NCBI RefSeq assembly: GCF_000758705.1
Contig: NZ_CP009287.1
Coordinates: 4,898,001 to 4,962,000 of the forward strand
Length of the DNA: 64,000 nt
DNA from: Paenibacillus graminis
GTDB lineage: Bacteria; Bacillota; Bacilli; Paenibacillales; Paenibacillaceae
Direction: 5' to 3'
Positions 34,194 through 42,245 of the stretch are shown piece after piece (within the stretch, counting starts at the first letter, position 1; each line of letters opens with the position of its first letter). A program made the position numbers and the translations under genes. The notes below the pieces were generated by a model, which made no database searches, was not told where the DNA came from, and saw nothing but the letters and a program-made list of their open reading frames with translations.

Positions 34194-34757
34194 ATGAAAA
34201 AGCTTACAGCTTTAACGGCCATATTCGTTCTGGCCCTGCTTGCCGGATGCGGCAACTCAGCGGACAACAATAACACGGCAGGCACCAATCCCCCGGCGAA
34301 CAACGGGAACGCTACCAATGCCACCGCTGCACCGGATGCTGTAACCTCGGCTTCCGTGGTTGACAACGGCGAGGATTTCAAAAAGGCAATCAGCAAAGAG
34401 GGGACCTGGATTGCCGCCACACTGAAGGATCTGACCTTTACGGAGGATCTTGTCGTCGAAGGGGAGTTCAGCAACAAAGGTGAACCCGCACGCAAGATCG
34501 CGCTGTACACGCAGGATGCGGATCACAATATCACCAACTCTTTTAGACTGACGGCTCCCAAAATTACAATCAAAAGTGAGAATACCCAGATTCAAGGCGG
34601 CACTTTTGTTGGTGACGTCTATGTGCAAGCGAACGGCTTCAAAGTGGTGAATGCCACTATCGAGGGCAATGTCTATTTCTCCGATGATAAATACCAGGCC
34701 ACCTACAGTGCGTCGGACCAGGGCAAAGTAACCGGTGTAACCGAAGTCCAAAAATAA
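34194..34757 (+). CDS. Lipoprotein with polymer-forming-like repeats
   Basis: A 187-residue lipoprotein. The signal peptide ends in LLAGCGN (Cys at about residue 19) and is followed by an Asn/Thr/Ala-rich linker to about residue 50. The mature domain carries TFTEDLVVEGEF, TQIQGGTFVGDVYVQANGF and NATIEGNVYFSD. This short beta-repeat pattern is reminiscent of bactofilin or right-handed helix folds. AAGGAGG precedes the ATG. It is divergent from the TetR gene and probably controlled by it. Function unknown; membrane-anchored and extracellular. Confidence 0.82.
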   Translation: MKKLTALTAIFVLALLAGCGNSADNNNTAGTNPPANNGNATNATAAPDAVTSASVVDNGEDFKKAISKEGTWIAATLKDLTFTEDLVVEGEFSNKGEPARKIALYTQDADHNITNSFRLTAPKITIKSENTQIQGGTFVGDVYVQANGFKVVNATIEGNVYFSDDKYQATYSASDQGKVTGVTEVQK

Positions 34758-34767
34758 TTACGGATTA

Positions 34768-34820
34768 CCGCAAAGGTGCTTCCATGAAGGCTTGAATGCC
34801 GAGGGAGCACCTCTTTGCGG
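34768..34820 (+). terminator. Hairpin after the lipoprotein gene
   Basis: CCGCAAAGGTGCTTCC and GGGAGCACCTCTTTGCGG form a long, slightly imperfect stem around a loop of about 19 nt, starting 11 bases after the stop. It lacks a T-run, so termination strength is uncertain. Confidence 0.5.
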
Positions 34821-34843
34821 GTTATGGGAGAAGAGAGGCTGTC

Positions 34844-36205
34844 ATGCATATTTCATTCCGCAGGCTTATGCTTGTAACTCCGCTGCTTGCCCTGGTTTCG
34901 TGCAGTTGGCCGGGGGCTAAGACCCAGCTGCCGCAGTACCGGATTCAGTCCGGACAGGATCTGGCCATTCTGACTACAACAGACACACACTACTTGTCCA
35001 AAAGCCTGACCGACTATGGCCCGGCCTTCACTCAATTTCTCGCCGCCGGGGACGGGAAGCAGCTAGGCTACAGCGAAGAACTTATCGGTGCACTCGCCAA
35101 CGATATTGCCATCCGGAAACCGGATGCCGTTATCATCAGCGGGGACCTCAGCAATAACGGCGAGAAACGCAGCCATCAGGATCTGGCGAAGCATCTGAAA
35201 GCCATGGAGCAGGATACGGGGACACGGGTCTACGTCATCCCCGGCAATCACGACATCCTGAATCCATGGGCCCGCAAATTCAAGGGCCAACGGCAGTACC
35301 GGGCGGATAATGTTAGTCCGCAGAAATTCCGCAACCTCTATCAAGATTTCGGGTATGACGAAGCTTTGCTGGAGGATCGGGATTCCCTGAGTTATCTGGC
35401 CGCCCCTTCCGGCGACTTGTGGCTTCTCATGCTGGATACCAGCCAATACGCCAATAACAAGGAGCTTGGACACCCTCAGCTGGACGGAAGAGTAGCAGCC
35501 TCGACGCTGGAGTGGATCGATGAATGCGGCAAGCTGGCGGCAGACAGCGGAGCGCAGATTGTGGCGGTCATGCATCACAATCTGCTGGATCACAGTGAGT
35601 TCATTCAGAAAGGCTTCACGGTCAATGACAATGCCGGGGTGATTGAAGCACTGGCAAGAAACGGTATTAACACTGCCCTCAGCGGCCATATCCATATCCA
35701 GGACATCAGCAAAATCAGCAGGAACGATAGCAGCATGTACGACATTGCAGGCAGCGCCCTATCCGTATATCCCCATCAGTACGGCATGCTGCACTATTCC
35801 TCTGCGGATCATGCCTTGGACTACAGCACCTTCAAGCTGGGCATGGAGATGTGGGCAGCAGCGGCGGGCAGCCCAGATGAGAATCTGCTGAATTGGGGGA
35901 CCTACAGCAAGCAGAATTTTAGTAAGCGTTCCGCTGCGCGGAGCTTTGCGCAGCTATCTGAGGATACAGCGTATGCCGGGTATTCAGAAGGTGAGCTGCA
36001 GGCTATGGCGGATCTGGCGGGACGGCTTAATGAAATTTATTTGGCGGGATCAGCCAAGTCTGACCTCTTAGCGGCAGTTGCTTCCGATGCCTTCCGGCTG
36101 TGGCAGAATGCCCCCCCAAGCGGTCTAAAGAGCTATGTACTGGGAATAGCCAGACTCGATCCCAAAGATAATCAGCACCTGCATATAGAGCTTGCTGAGC
36201 ATTAG
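34844..36205 (+). CDS. Metallophosphoesterase lipoprotein
   Basis: A 453-residue calcineurin-like phosphoesterase. It has a lipoprotein-like N-terminus (LVTPLLALVSCSW), so it should sit outside the membrane. Metal-binding motifs are in order: TTTDTHYLS, IISGDLSNNGE, VIPGNHDI, VMHHNLLDH and SGHIHIQD. A C-terminal extension of about 130 residues follows the catalytic domain. It hydrolyses phosphomonoesters or diesters; the substrate is not predictable. The ATG at 34844 has GAGAGG upstream; the longer in-frame start overlaps the hairpin of the previous gene. Confidence 0.88.
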   Translation: MHISFRRLMLVTPLLALVSCSWPGAKTQLPQYRIQSGQDLAILTTTDTHYLSKSLTDYGPAFTQFLAAGDGKQLGYSEELIGALANDIAIRKPDAVIISGDLSNNGEKRSHQDLAKHLKAMEQDTGTRVYVIPGNHDILNPWARKFKGQRQYRADNVSPQKFRNLYQDFGYDEALLEDRDSLSYLAAPSGDLWLLMLDTSQYANNKELGHPQLDGRVAASTLEWIDECGKLAADSGAQIVAVMHHNLLDHSEFIQKGFTVNDNAGVIEALARNGINTALSGHIHIQDISKISRNDSSMYDIAGSALSVYPHQYGMLHYSSADHALDYSTFKLGMEMWAAAAGSPDENLLNWGTYSKQNFSKRSAARSFAQLSEDTAYAGYSEGELQAMADLAGRLNEIYLAGSAKSDLLAAVASDAFRLWQNAPPSGLKSYVLGIARLDPKDNQHLHIELAEH

Positions 36206-36625
36206 CAGAGCATCGGTTCTAATTCTCCCAACACCGCTATCCATCGCTTTCACTGGCTGGTTTCAAGTTTGTGATGTCAGTTCTGCTGATCCTTACGGAC
36301 CGTAACGCCGCTATTTACTCCAAAGGGATACTTATGCCGGGGCTAACGGACCGCAGCGCACTTATAGCTTCACAAGTAGCCGTAAATGGGGTGATTGCCC
36401 GCGAATAAGTGCGCCTCAGTCCGTTACTTTGCGAAAAAATGATTTTTGATAGGGATATGAGCCGCTCAGTCCGATAACCATTTCGATCCCGGTGAGAACG
36501 GTTTGATCTCACCATTTAAGATCTTCTGGTCTGCTAGGCTTTATGTTTAAGAACAGCAAATTGCGTTTAAGTTAGGGCGGTAGGATACAAACTTCTGCTG
36601 AAGCGCTAAGGAGGATGAGGATTCA
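36206..36625. repeat. Intergenic region with 22-bp inverted repeats
   Basis: No gene is seen in these 420 bases. Two 22-nt arms, 36344-36365 and 36405-36426, match at 19 of 22 positions. They share TAACGGAC and GCGCACTTAT and enclose 39 nt. A palindrome TTACGGACCGTAA lies just upstream (about 36293-36305). The right end carries the catalase promoter. The region resembles dispersed intergenic repeats of Paenibacillus-like genomes. Confidence 0.65.
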
Positions 36626-37528
36626 ATGTTCAAACGCATGGATGAGATCATGATCGAGATTCCCGATGTCGAGAAGCCGGACCCTAATGCCGCAGCCGCC
36701 GTACAAGAACTGCTTGGAGGAAAATTCGGCGAGATGTCCACACTTAACAATTATCTCTATCAATCTTTTAACTTCCGTTCCAAAGACAAGCTGAAGCCCT
36801 TCTACGATCTGGTAATGAGTATAACAGCTGAAGAGCTGGGCCACGTCGAGCTGGTATCGCATGCAGTGAATAAATGCCTTAGAGGTTCAACAGCGTACAA
36901 ACAACCGGATGCCACCCCACTGGATGCTGTAAAAGATGCCCGGCTGTCCTATCACTTCCTGGCCGGAGCCCAGGGGGCGATGCCGTTCGATTCCATGGGC
37001 AATCCATGGACCGGGGCCAACGTGTTCAACAGCGGCAACCTGGTAGAGGATCTGCTGCATAACTTCTTCCTGGAATGCGGAGCAAGAACACACAAAATGA
37101 AGGTCTATGAAATGACCGATCATCCGGCTGCGCGAGCGGTTGTCGGTTTCCTGCTTGTCCGCGGCGGAGTCCATGTAGTGGCTTATGCCAAAGCGCTGGA
37201 GATTGCAACCGGCGTCAACGTAACCAAGCTGGTGCCCATCCCGTCCCTCAGCAACAAATCATTTACCGAAGCTGCCAAATATGAAGAAAAAGGGGTCCAC
37301 ACCAAGCTATACACTTGGAGCGACAAAGACTTCAGCTCCATTGACCAGATCTGGAAGGGCACCCATCCTGAGGACGGCCTTCCACTGGAAGTGATTCAGG
37401 GGGTACCTGAAGGCGTGCCTATCCCTGAAGCGCCGGAATCCAAGGAAGAGTTCGCACCGGGCATTTCCGCCGAGGAATTCAAGGAAATTGCCAAACGCCT
37501 CAAGATGGCAGGCAATATAAAAGATTAG
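36626..37528 (+). CDS. Manganese catalase family protein
   Basis: A 300-residue di-manganese catalase that breaks down hydrogen peroxide. The four-helix bundle has the ligands expected for the family: Glu36 in GGKFGEMSTLNNYLYQS, Glu70 and His73 in ITAEELGHVELVSH, Glu near 149 in NFFLECGARTHKM and His near 182 in RGGVHVVAYAKALE. Length and C-terminal tail match spore-associated (CotJC-like) and vegetative forms. A GGAGG-type site precedes the ATG. It stands alone, so vegetative stress expression or a spore role cannot be told apart. Confidence 0.93.
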   Translation: MFKRMDEIMIEIPDVEKPDPNAAAAVQELLGGKFGEMSTLNNYLYQSFNFRSKDKLKPFYDLVMSITAEELGHVELVSHAVNKCLRGSTAYKQPDATPLDAVKDARLSYHFLAGAQGAMPFDSMGNPWTGANVFNSGNLVEDLLHNFFLECGARTHKMKVYEMTDHPAARAVVGFLLVRGGVHVVAYAKALEIATGVNVTKLVPIPSLSNKSFTEAAKYEEKGVHTKLYTWSDKDFSSIDQIWKGTHPEDGLPLEVIQGVPEGVPIPEAPESKEEFAPGISAEEFKEIAKRLKMAGNIKD

Positions 37529-37838
37529 GCCGGCAGGAGTAAAAAGGTGAGTCTGGTGCGGACAAGCAAGGTACACAGATAAAAGCGGAACCCTTAACTG
37601 AAGGTAGTAAAGTGGAATTAGTGAATTTAAATGGGCTACCCAGGCGTTGTTACGGGGTGTTAATTGGAATTAGTAGTGTTAATTTTAAGCTAGTTCACTT
37701 GTAGGAGTGTGGATGTGCCGTTTTAAGTTTACTACTAAAGCTAGACAGCTGCGCTATCCAGTTACGGACGGCGCAGCCGTTTCCACTGGCTGAACCAGTG
37801 CCGTTCTTTTAAATGACTGCGAAGCTGCACCTTCCCGA
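37529..37838. other. Intergenic region with a fragment of the AGTGGAA dispersed repeat
   Basis: No gene is seen. AAGTGGAATTAGTGAATT begins at about 37610, a member of the family also found at 24.9, 43.6 and 57.3 kb. Near 37767-37810 there are dyads (ACGGACGGCGCAGCCGT; CACTGG-CTGAA-CCAGTG followed by GTTCTTTT) that could be a weak terminator for the catalase gene. Confidence 0.5.
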
Positions 37839-38390
37839 TTAATCATACCCGCCAACCGCTTCAGGAAGCGCCTGATATTCGGACTTGCTCTGGACCAGCT
37901 TCACAATCCTGGTCCGCAGCTCCTTGAGCTTTTTGGCATCCGGAGGGATTTGGCAGTACTCTTCGCTCCAAGCTAATTCCTTCTGCTCACCGTTGACCCG
38001 AATGATCCAGTGTTCTTCCTCATAAGGGGCCTGCCTGCAGCTCTTGTCCGCAATCTCCAGCTCCATATCACCCAGTACATTCATCTCACGCATCTGCTGG
38101 TAAATCCCGCTGATTTCAGCATCCGTCAGCCTGAGCTTGGCTGCTGCTGAACCCTTGGAAATCAAATCCTTCGTTACCCTGCCCTTGAATGTATTAATCT
38201 CATTCTTAGCAGTAATCCCATAGCGCACAGAAAATGCAAAATCCCCGGGCATCTGTTCCGGCATGGCGGCAGCAGCCGCAGGCGACTCCAACGGCTCTTC
38301 GGGATCAGAGCCTTCTGCAGCTCCGCAACCCGCAAATATAACCGCCAGCAGGGACAGCAGCAGTACAGGATAGACCAACCGTTGGTTCAT
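37839..38390 (-). CDS. Hypothetical lipoprotein
   Basis: A 183-residue lipoprotein with signal peptide MNQRLVYPVLLLSLLAVIFAGCG (described as residues 1-23, lipobox FAGC). A Glu/Pro/Ala linker follows, then a soluble domain with FAFSVRYGITAKNEINTFKG, ISGIYQQMREMNVL and WIIRVNGEQKELAWSEEYC. Two cysteines in the mature domain (about 114 and 141) could form a disulphide. No function is recognised. GAGGGAG lies before the ATG. Confidence 0.8.
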   Translation of the reverse strand: MNQRLVYPVLLLSLLAVIFAGCGAAEGSDPEEPLESPAAAAAMPEQMPGDFAFSVRYGITAKNEINTFKGRVTKDLISKGSAAAKLRLTDAEISGIYQQMREMNVLGDMELEIADKSCRQAPYEEEHWIIRVNGEQKELAWSEEYCQIPPDAKKLKELRTRIVKLVQSKSEYQALPEAVGGYD

Positions 38391-38484
38391 AGTCTCCCTC
38401 TTTCAGGACTTCAGAATAGAGAAAATTTGATTATCACAAAGTAGTCTACGAACCCCTCCGCTTCTTCCAGGGGTATCAGCTCTC

Positions 38485-39600
38485 TTAGTCTAAGTCTTGA
38501 GGCTTCAGTATAAGCACTGCAGATGCGGCTTCCCGGCCGTTCACCAGCAGGGTGATCTTATGTTCCCCTGCATAATGGCGGCGGGTGGTCAGATCCGCCC
38601 AGCGGTGGGTCCGTTTGCCGGATAGGCGGGTGCCTCCCGGAACCGTTTTATCCGAGAGCAGGAACAGCTTGCGCGAGGTTTTGCCCCCGGCTTTAACGAA
38701 ATCAATTCCGTATTCTATACGTATACGGGCCTCATCCCCGTCGCGGACGTTAAGGGCATAAGCCAGCTCACAGCTCCCGCCTATCTGCAGTTCCGCAGGC
38801 TCCACAGTCAGGAGGGCATTGATTGCAAGCGGAGTTTCCTCCTCCTGGCCTGCATAGCCAAAAAGCGCCAGAACCTCAGGGTTCGCCTGGCGGATCAGCG
38901 TGCGGCAGCCATGCCGCACGATCCAGTCCGTGTGCGCATTCATGCCTTTCCAGCGCCGGACAACATCAATCACGACACCGGGATGGTCCTTGGCGATATC
39001 GTTCAGATTATTCGCCACACTCTTGCGCACGTACAGCGAAGAGTCCGCCTTCAGCTGCTCCAGCACCGGGAGTACCGGCGACGGGTCACGCTTGAACATA
39101 GGCAGCGCCTGGCCCCAGGGAAGGCGGGGCCGGCTGCCCTCGCTCGACAGCCGCCGCACATGCTCGTCCGGGTGCTGCGACCAGCGCAGCATCTGCGCCA
39201 TCATCCGCTGCGGGTCCCGCAGCAGAAACGGCCGGACGGCAAATTCCGCCGACGATTTAGGAGTGAAGCGTTCCAGCGCCGACATGGACAGTTCCCAGTG
39301 CTCTTCGCTTCCCCCGAACACTTCAACAAAATCGGGGAAGATCAGATACGGGAAGCCCACACATTCTTTATCTATTGCAAATAGTATTTCCAGAGCATCC
39401 TCATACCGCCGGGGCAAAAATGTTCCGAGTGTCTCCGTGATCCGCCGCATCCGGCCCTTTAGCTCCAGCTCCTCCCAGGGGTCCTTCTTCGCCGCAGTTA
39501 CGAATCCTTCCAGATCAAACCCGCTGTATACGGACCGGAGCTTCTTGCCGAAGCTGCGCAGAAATCCCTCGTTGTACATTGCTTTTAACGGTTCCACCAT
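38485..39600 (-). CDS. DNA alkylation repair protein (AlkC/AlkD-like HEAT repeats)
   Basis: A 371-residue protein with the HEAT-like helical repeats of the AlkC/AlkD DNA glycosylase superfamily. Its order is MVEPLKAMYNEGFLRSFG at the start, then LPRRYEDALEILFAI, WSQHPDEHVRRLSSEGSRPRLPW (a highly typical stretch) and SSLYVRKSVANNLNDIAKDHP. A C-terminal domain of about 90 residues (from about 280) looks like an immunoglobulin fold, as in AlkC. It would excise alkylated bases such as 3-methyladenine. CAGGAGGAG precedes the ATG. No adaptive-response genes lie nearby. Confidence 0.9.
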   Translation of the reverse strand: MVEPLKAMYNEGFLRSFGKKLRSVYSGFDLEGFVTAAKKDPWEELELKGRMRRITETLGTFLPRRYEDALEILFAIDKECVGFPYLIFPDFVEVFGGSEEHWELSMSALERFTPKSSAEFAVRPFLLRDPQRMMAQMLRWSQHPDEHVRRLSSEGSRPRLPWGQALPMFKRDPSPVLPVLEQLKADSSLYVRKSVANNLNDIAKDHPGVVIDVVRRWKGMNAHTDWIVRHGCRTLIRQANPEVLALFGYAGQEEETPLAINALLTVEPAELQIGGSCELAYALNVRDGDEARIRIEYGIDFVKAGGKTSRKLFLLSDKTVPGGTRLSGKRTHRWADLTTRRHYAGEHKITLLVNGREAASAVLILKPQDLD

Positions 39601-39732
39601 TTCTGTCTCCTCCTGCCGGTTACTGCCTGTGCAGTGTTTTACACTTCTGGTTACAAGTGTTGCCAGAACAGCATAACATAAGTAACCGGACAGCTTAATG
39701 TCATATTCGATCCCCAGGATTATGCATAATGT

Positions 39733-39807
39733 TTATACCCGGCTGAATATTCTCTGTCTGGTGCGGTATATGTAGCCTTTCTCAGTCTGGTTAAACAGCA
39801 CAGGCAT
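39733..39807 (-). CDS. Possible 24-residue peptide
   Basis: An ATG at 39807 preceded by AAAGAGGTG at good spacing opens a short frame, MPVLFNQTEKGYIYRTRQRI and four more residues, ending at 39733. The strong ribosome site is the only support. It may be a tiny conserved protein, a leader, or chance. Confidence 0.25.
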   Translation of the reverse strand: MPVLFNQTEKGYIYRTRQRIFSRV

Positions 39808-39838
39808 CGCGGCACCTCTTTCCCGAATTTATAGCCAA

Positions 39839-40399
39839 TCACTTTGGCTGTCCTCTTACGATACCGGCGGGACCTGTTCCCTTTTCAGCAATCACAACCG
39901 TACCGCTTTTCAAATCCACAATGCGGCTTCGTGTGTCAGCGTGTGAAATGTACAGCGGTTGCCCGTTTGCCTTTATACAGTAGGATATAGGGCCTATCGG
40001 ATGGGCAATAAAATCTAAGGTTCCAGCATGTCCTTCCAGCCCGCTCAGCCCCTGCAAAATCTCCACACACAGGAGATAACCTATCTTTATATCACCAGCC
40101 TCAACTACCGAAGGAGTATACAGCTCTCCTTGCATCGGAGACTTCGCCCGTTCCAATACAATCTCTCCGTCCGGGCCGATCATTAGCGCCCTGTCTTTGC
40201 CGTTACCATCTTTGTAACTGGTCATCATCAGCTTCCTATAATGCCTGGCAAGGCTCCGGAGTGTCTGCACACTGCCGGTATCAGCTACATACCCTTCAGG
40301 GTAGAGCACTGCATCACAGTAAGCGGACCACAACCTCAGTTCTTCTTGCAGCTTTAACATATCAGCTTCATGATCGGGCTGAGAGACCAGCAAGTTCAT
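39839..40399 (-). CDS. Nitrilase-like hypothetical protein
   Basis: A 186-residue protein. Its middle part, VEAGDIKIGYLLCVEILQGL followed by LDFIAHPIGPISY and IVDLKSGTVV, resembles the carbon-nitrogen hydrolase pattern around the catalytic Cys (compare GVEICEDLW...LLFNPSAS in the NAD synthetase of this window). However the N-terminal catalytic Glu motif is missing and the protein is about 80 residues short. It may be a reduced or inactive nitrilase relative. TGGAGG lies before the ATG at 40399. It is 42 bases downstream of the next gene on the same strand. Confidence 0.6.
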   Translation of the reverse strand: MNLLVSQPDHEADMLKLQEELRLWSAYCDAVLYPEGYVADTGSVQTLRSLARHYRKLMMTSYKDGNGKDRALMIGPDGEIVLERAKSPMQGELYTPSVVEAGDIKIGYLLCVEILQGLSGLEGHAGTLDFIAHPIGPISYCIKANGQPLYISHADTRSRIVDLKSGTVVIAEKGTGPAGIVRGQPK

Positions 40400-40441
40400 C
40401 GGGATTCCTCCATACATCTTTTCTCTGTCGTCTAAAATTCT

Positions 40442-40972
40442 TCAATTTAGCAGCGTTTCCACCTCATCGATGCTCTTCTTAGCCCTGCTGTTCAGCCCCC
40501 GCTTATCTTTGAGGCCAAGCTGCTGCAGCTCATGACCCGGATCAATGACCAGCGGCTGTTCCATGACAGATTGCAGCAGCTCTGCGGCGGCACGGCAGGC
40601 ACTGAACAGCTGCTCACGGGACAGTACTTTTTTATGGGAGCGGATAATGTCCACCAGTTTTTCGGCGAACCGCAGTCTGACGATGCTGTCAGCGCTCATA
40701 AGGTTGCGGGTTGCGAACGAAGCTGTCTTTTCGACCATAACAATGTCCTGATACTGCCTGGAAAGTGCCTCCAGTGCGGCAACCGCCTCCCAATCGCGGA
40801 TCGACAGCTGCTTCAGATACCCGGCGAACATTTCGTCAACCCACTGTTTTTCTGTTTCTTTGGCGATTGCAGACTGCTTATACTGCTCCAGCACACCTTC
40901 ACGGTGCATTTGGATAGGACTGCCCAGACATCGGGTGAACAGCTCCCGGGCTTGTTCTGTGTTTTTTTCCAT
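40442..40972 (-). CDS. Hypothetical protein
   Basis: I do not recognise this 176-residue protein. It is predicted almost entirely helical, with no membrane segment, and charge alternation suggests a soluble helical bundle. Stretches such as WEAVAALEALSRQYQDIVM and SADSIVRLRFAEKLVDIIR recall scaffold or HEAT-like helices. A GGGGAT-type site precedes the ATG. Together with the nitrilase-like gene it may form an operon of lineage-specific genes. Confidence 0.65.
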   Translation of the reverse strand: MEKNTEQARELFTRCLGSPIQMHREGVLEQYKQSAIAKETEKQWVDEMFAGYLKQLSIRDWEAVAALEALSRQYQDIVMVEKTASFATRNLMSADSIVRLRFAEKLVDIIRSHKKVLSREQLFSACRAAAELLQSVMEQPLVIDPGHELQQLGLKDKRGLNSRAKKSIDEVETLLN

Positions 40973-41199
40973 ACTGTGATCCCCTTGTCCAAACCTTTCT
41001 GTGAAAGGTCATGGCTGAATTGTACAACTCCATCCTGCGCAAAATAAATGAATTCTATCTTTGGATGCAACAAAAAAGCGTTATTTTCACATATTTTGCA
41101 CATTAAATCTTGTTTTCAAAATGCAATGCCTGTCGTATTATAGATAAAAAGCTTTTGTAGACACCCGAGCTAAAGCGAAAGAACGGAGGAATGTCAGCC

Positions 41200-41418
41200 A
41201 TGCCGCAGACACTTGTTAAAAATGTTGATTTTTTTGTCGCCGCCCTATCGCAGACCTATGTGTCCGCGCTGCAGCTCGATCCGGATGGAATGTACTCCCA
41301 GGTAGGCATCGGAATCGTCGAGAAATTTGCGGAAGATTATGTGCGCCTCAAAAGATTCGACGGCAGCGTCTCCCATTACGACCGGGAAATCACAAAATTC
41401 CAGCATAACAAAGCCTAA
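41200..41418 (+). CDS. Small hypothetical protein
   Basis: A 72-residue protein beginning MPQTLVKNVDFFVAALSQT. It has a mixed helix pattern and a basic, charged C-terminus (RLKRFDGSVSHYDREITKF). No family is recognised. Two in-frame ATGs exist; the one at 41200 has GGAGG 10 nt upstream, while the one at 41191 touches the site. It is divergent from the hypothetical gene ending at 40972. Confidence 0.6.
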   Translation: MPQTLVKNVDFFVAALSQTYVSALQLDPDGMYSQVGIGIVEKFAEDYVRLKRFDGSVSHYDREITKFQHNKA

Positions 41419-41623
41419 CCCTTCCCTAAATTACATTCCGCCCTGAGCATAATTTTCCTGCTTACTCCAGCTGAAAGGCTGTAAATCCTTAGTATTACGG
41501 CACAGCCCTGATACCTTTCTCCTCCTGTTTAGTGGTTCAGTTCCCCCCATTTGGTTAATCGTTACATAAGATGGGTGTTTGGGACATATCCTAACTTTTG
41601 CAGGACAGAAAGGAATGAGAGGC

Positions 41624-41830
41624 ATGAGCGACAAAGAGAAATTCACGGACGAGCGCAGCCCCGGCTTTAACCAGATTCCCGATGCCAGCAGACCTGGACA
41701 GACGGCATCAACGGACAAGCTGGACGATATCGTGGGAGGTATTATGGATAATGTGCAGGAAACCCTGACCGGTGATACCCCTAACGAACCTGGCAAGCAT
41801 CCGGCAAACGATACAACCACAGACAAATAA
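41624..41830 (+). CDS. Small acidic hydrophilic protein
   Basis: A 68-residue, very polar protein (MSDKEKFTDERSPGFNQIPD...) ending in KHPANDTTTDK. It is likely intrinsically disordered, with one amphipathic helix candidate (TDKLDDIVGGIMDNVQETL). Such proteins are common stress- or spore-related small proteins in Bacilli, but no function is known. AAGGA 9 nt before the ATG at 41624 sets the start. A terminator follows about 90 bases later. Confidence 0.6.
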   Translation: MSDKEKFTDERSPGFNQIPDASRPGQTASTDKLDDIVGGIMDNVQETLTGDTPNEPGKHPANDTTTDK

Positions 41831-41919
41831 GAAACCCCTAGAGTAAGAACCTGATGCTAGCCAGACTGTATAAAAATGGACTTCGTGCATAAGGTGCAAT
41901 TTCCCGGCACAAATTTAAC

Positions 41920-41958
41920 AAAAAGGCGGACACACGGCTTGAGCGTGTCTGCCTTTTT
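41920..41958 (+). terminator. Rho-independent terminator
   Basis: AAAAAGGCGGACACAC and GCGTGTCTGCCTTTTT pair with one mismatch around a short loop, ending in T5. It closes the small gene ending at 41830. Confidence 0.85.
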
Positions 41959-42157
41959 GGCATACGATTCAACCGGTACAATGCCGGCAAACCGGCGTTA
42001 TCCCTTCATTTAGCTTCAAATTCATACAAAGCCTCGGGGCCAGCAATTCTTCGAACGTACCGGGGTCACCTGCGGCATCACTTGTTGTGCGATGGATTTG
42101 AACATACTCAACTCACAGCAACCAGCGAGAAAGGCAACATTCCGGCACAAAATTTTA

Positions 42158-42199
42158 ACGTGTGCATTTTAATAATTCCTTGACTTGACAGTGTCAAGG
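42158..42199. promoter_or_regulatory. Candidate operators before the LacI gene
   Basis: ACGTGTGCATT at 42158-42168 is repeated exactly before uxaB (44041-44051). Closer to the gene, CCTTGAC (42178-42184) and GTCAAGG (42193-42199) form an inverted repeat with an 8-bp spacer. Either may bind the LacI protein encoded next to it. Confidence 0.45.
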
Positions 42200-42245
42200 C
42201 CGTAAACTGAAATCGTTAACAATTCTATTTTTCCGGAGAGATATT

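Larger units (their letters stand above)
41831..42245. other. Intergenic region upstream of the LacI regulator
   Basis: No gene is seen in 415 bases. It holds the terminator at 41920-41958, a small GCCGG-CAAA-CCGGC hairpin at 41983-41996, and the control sites of the LacI gene at 42158-42199. Confidence 0.5.
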
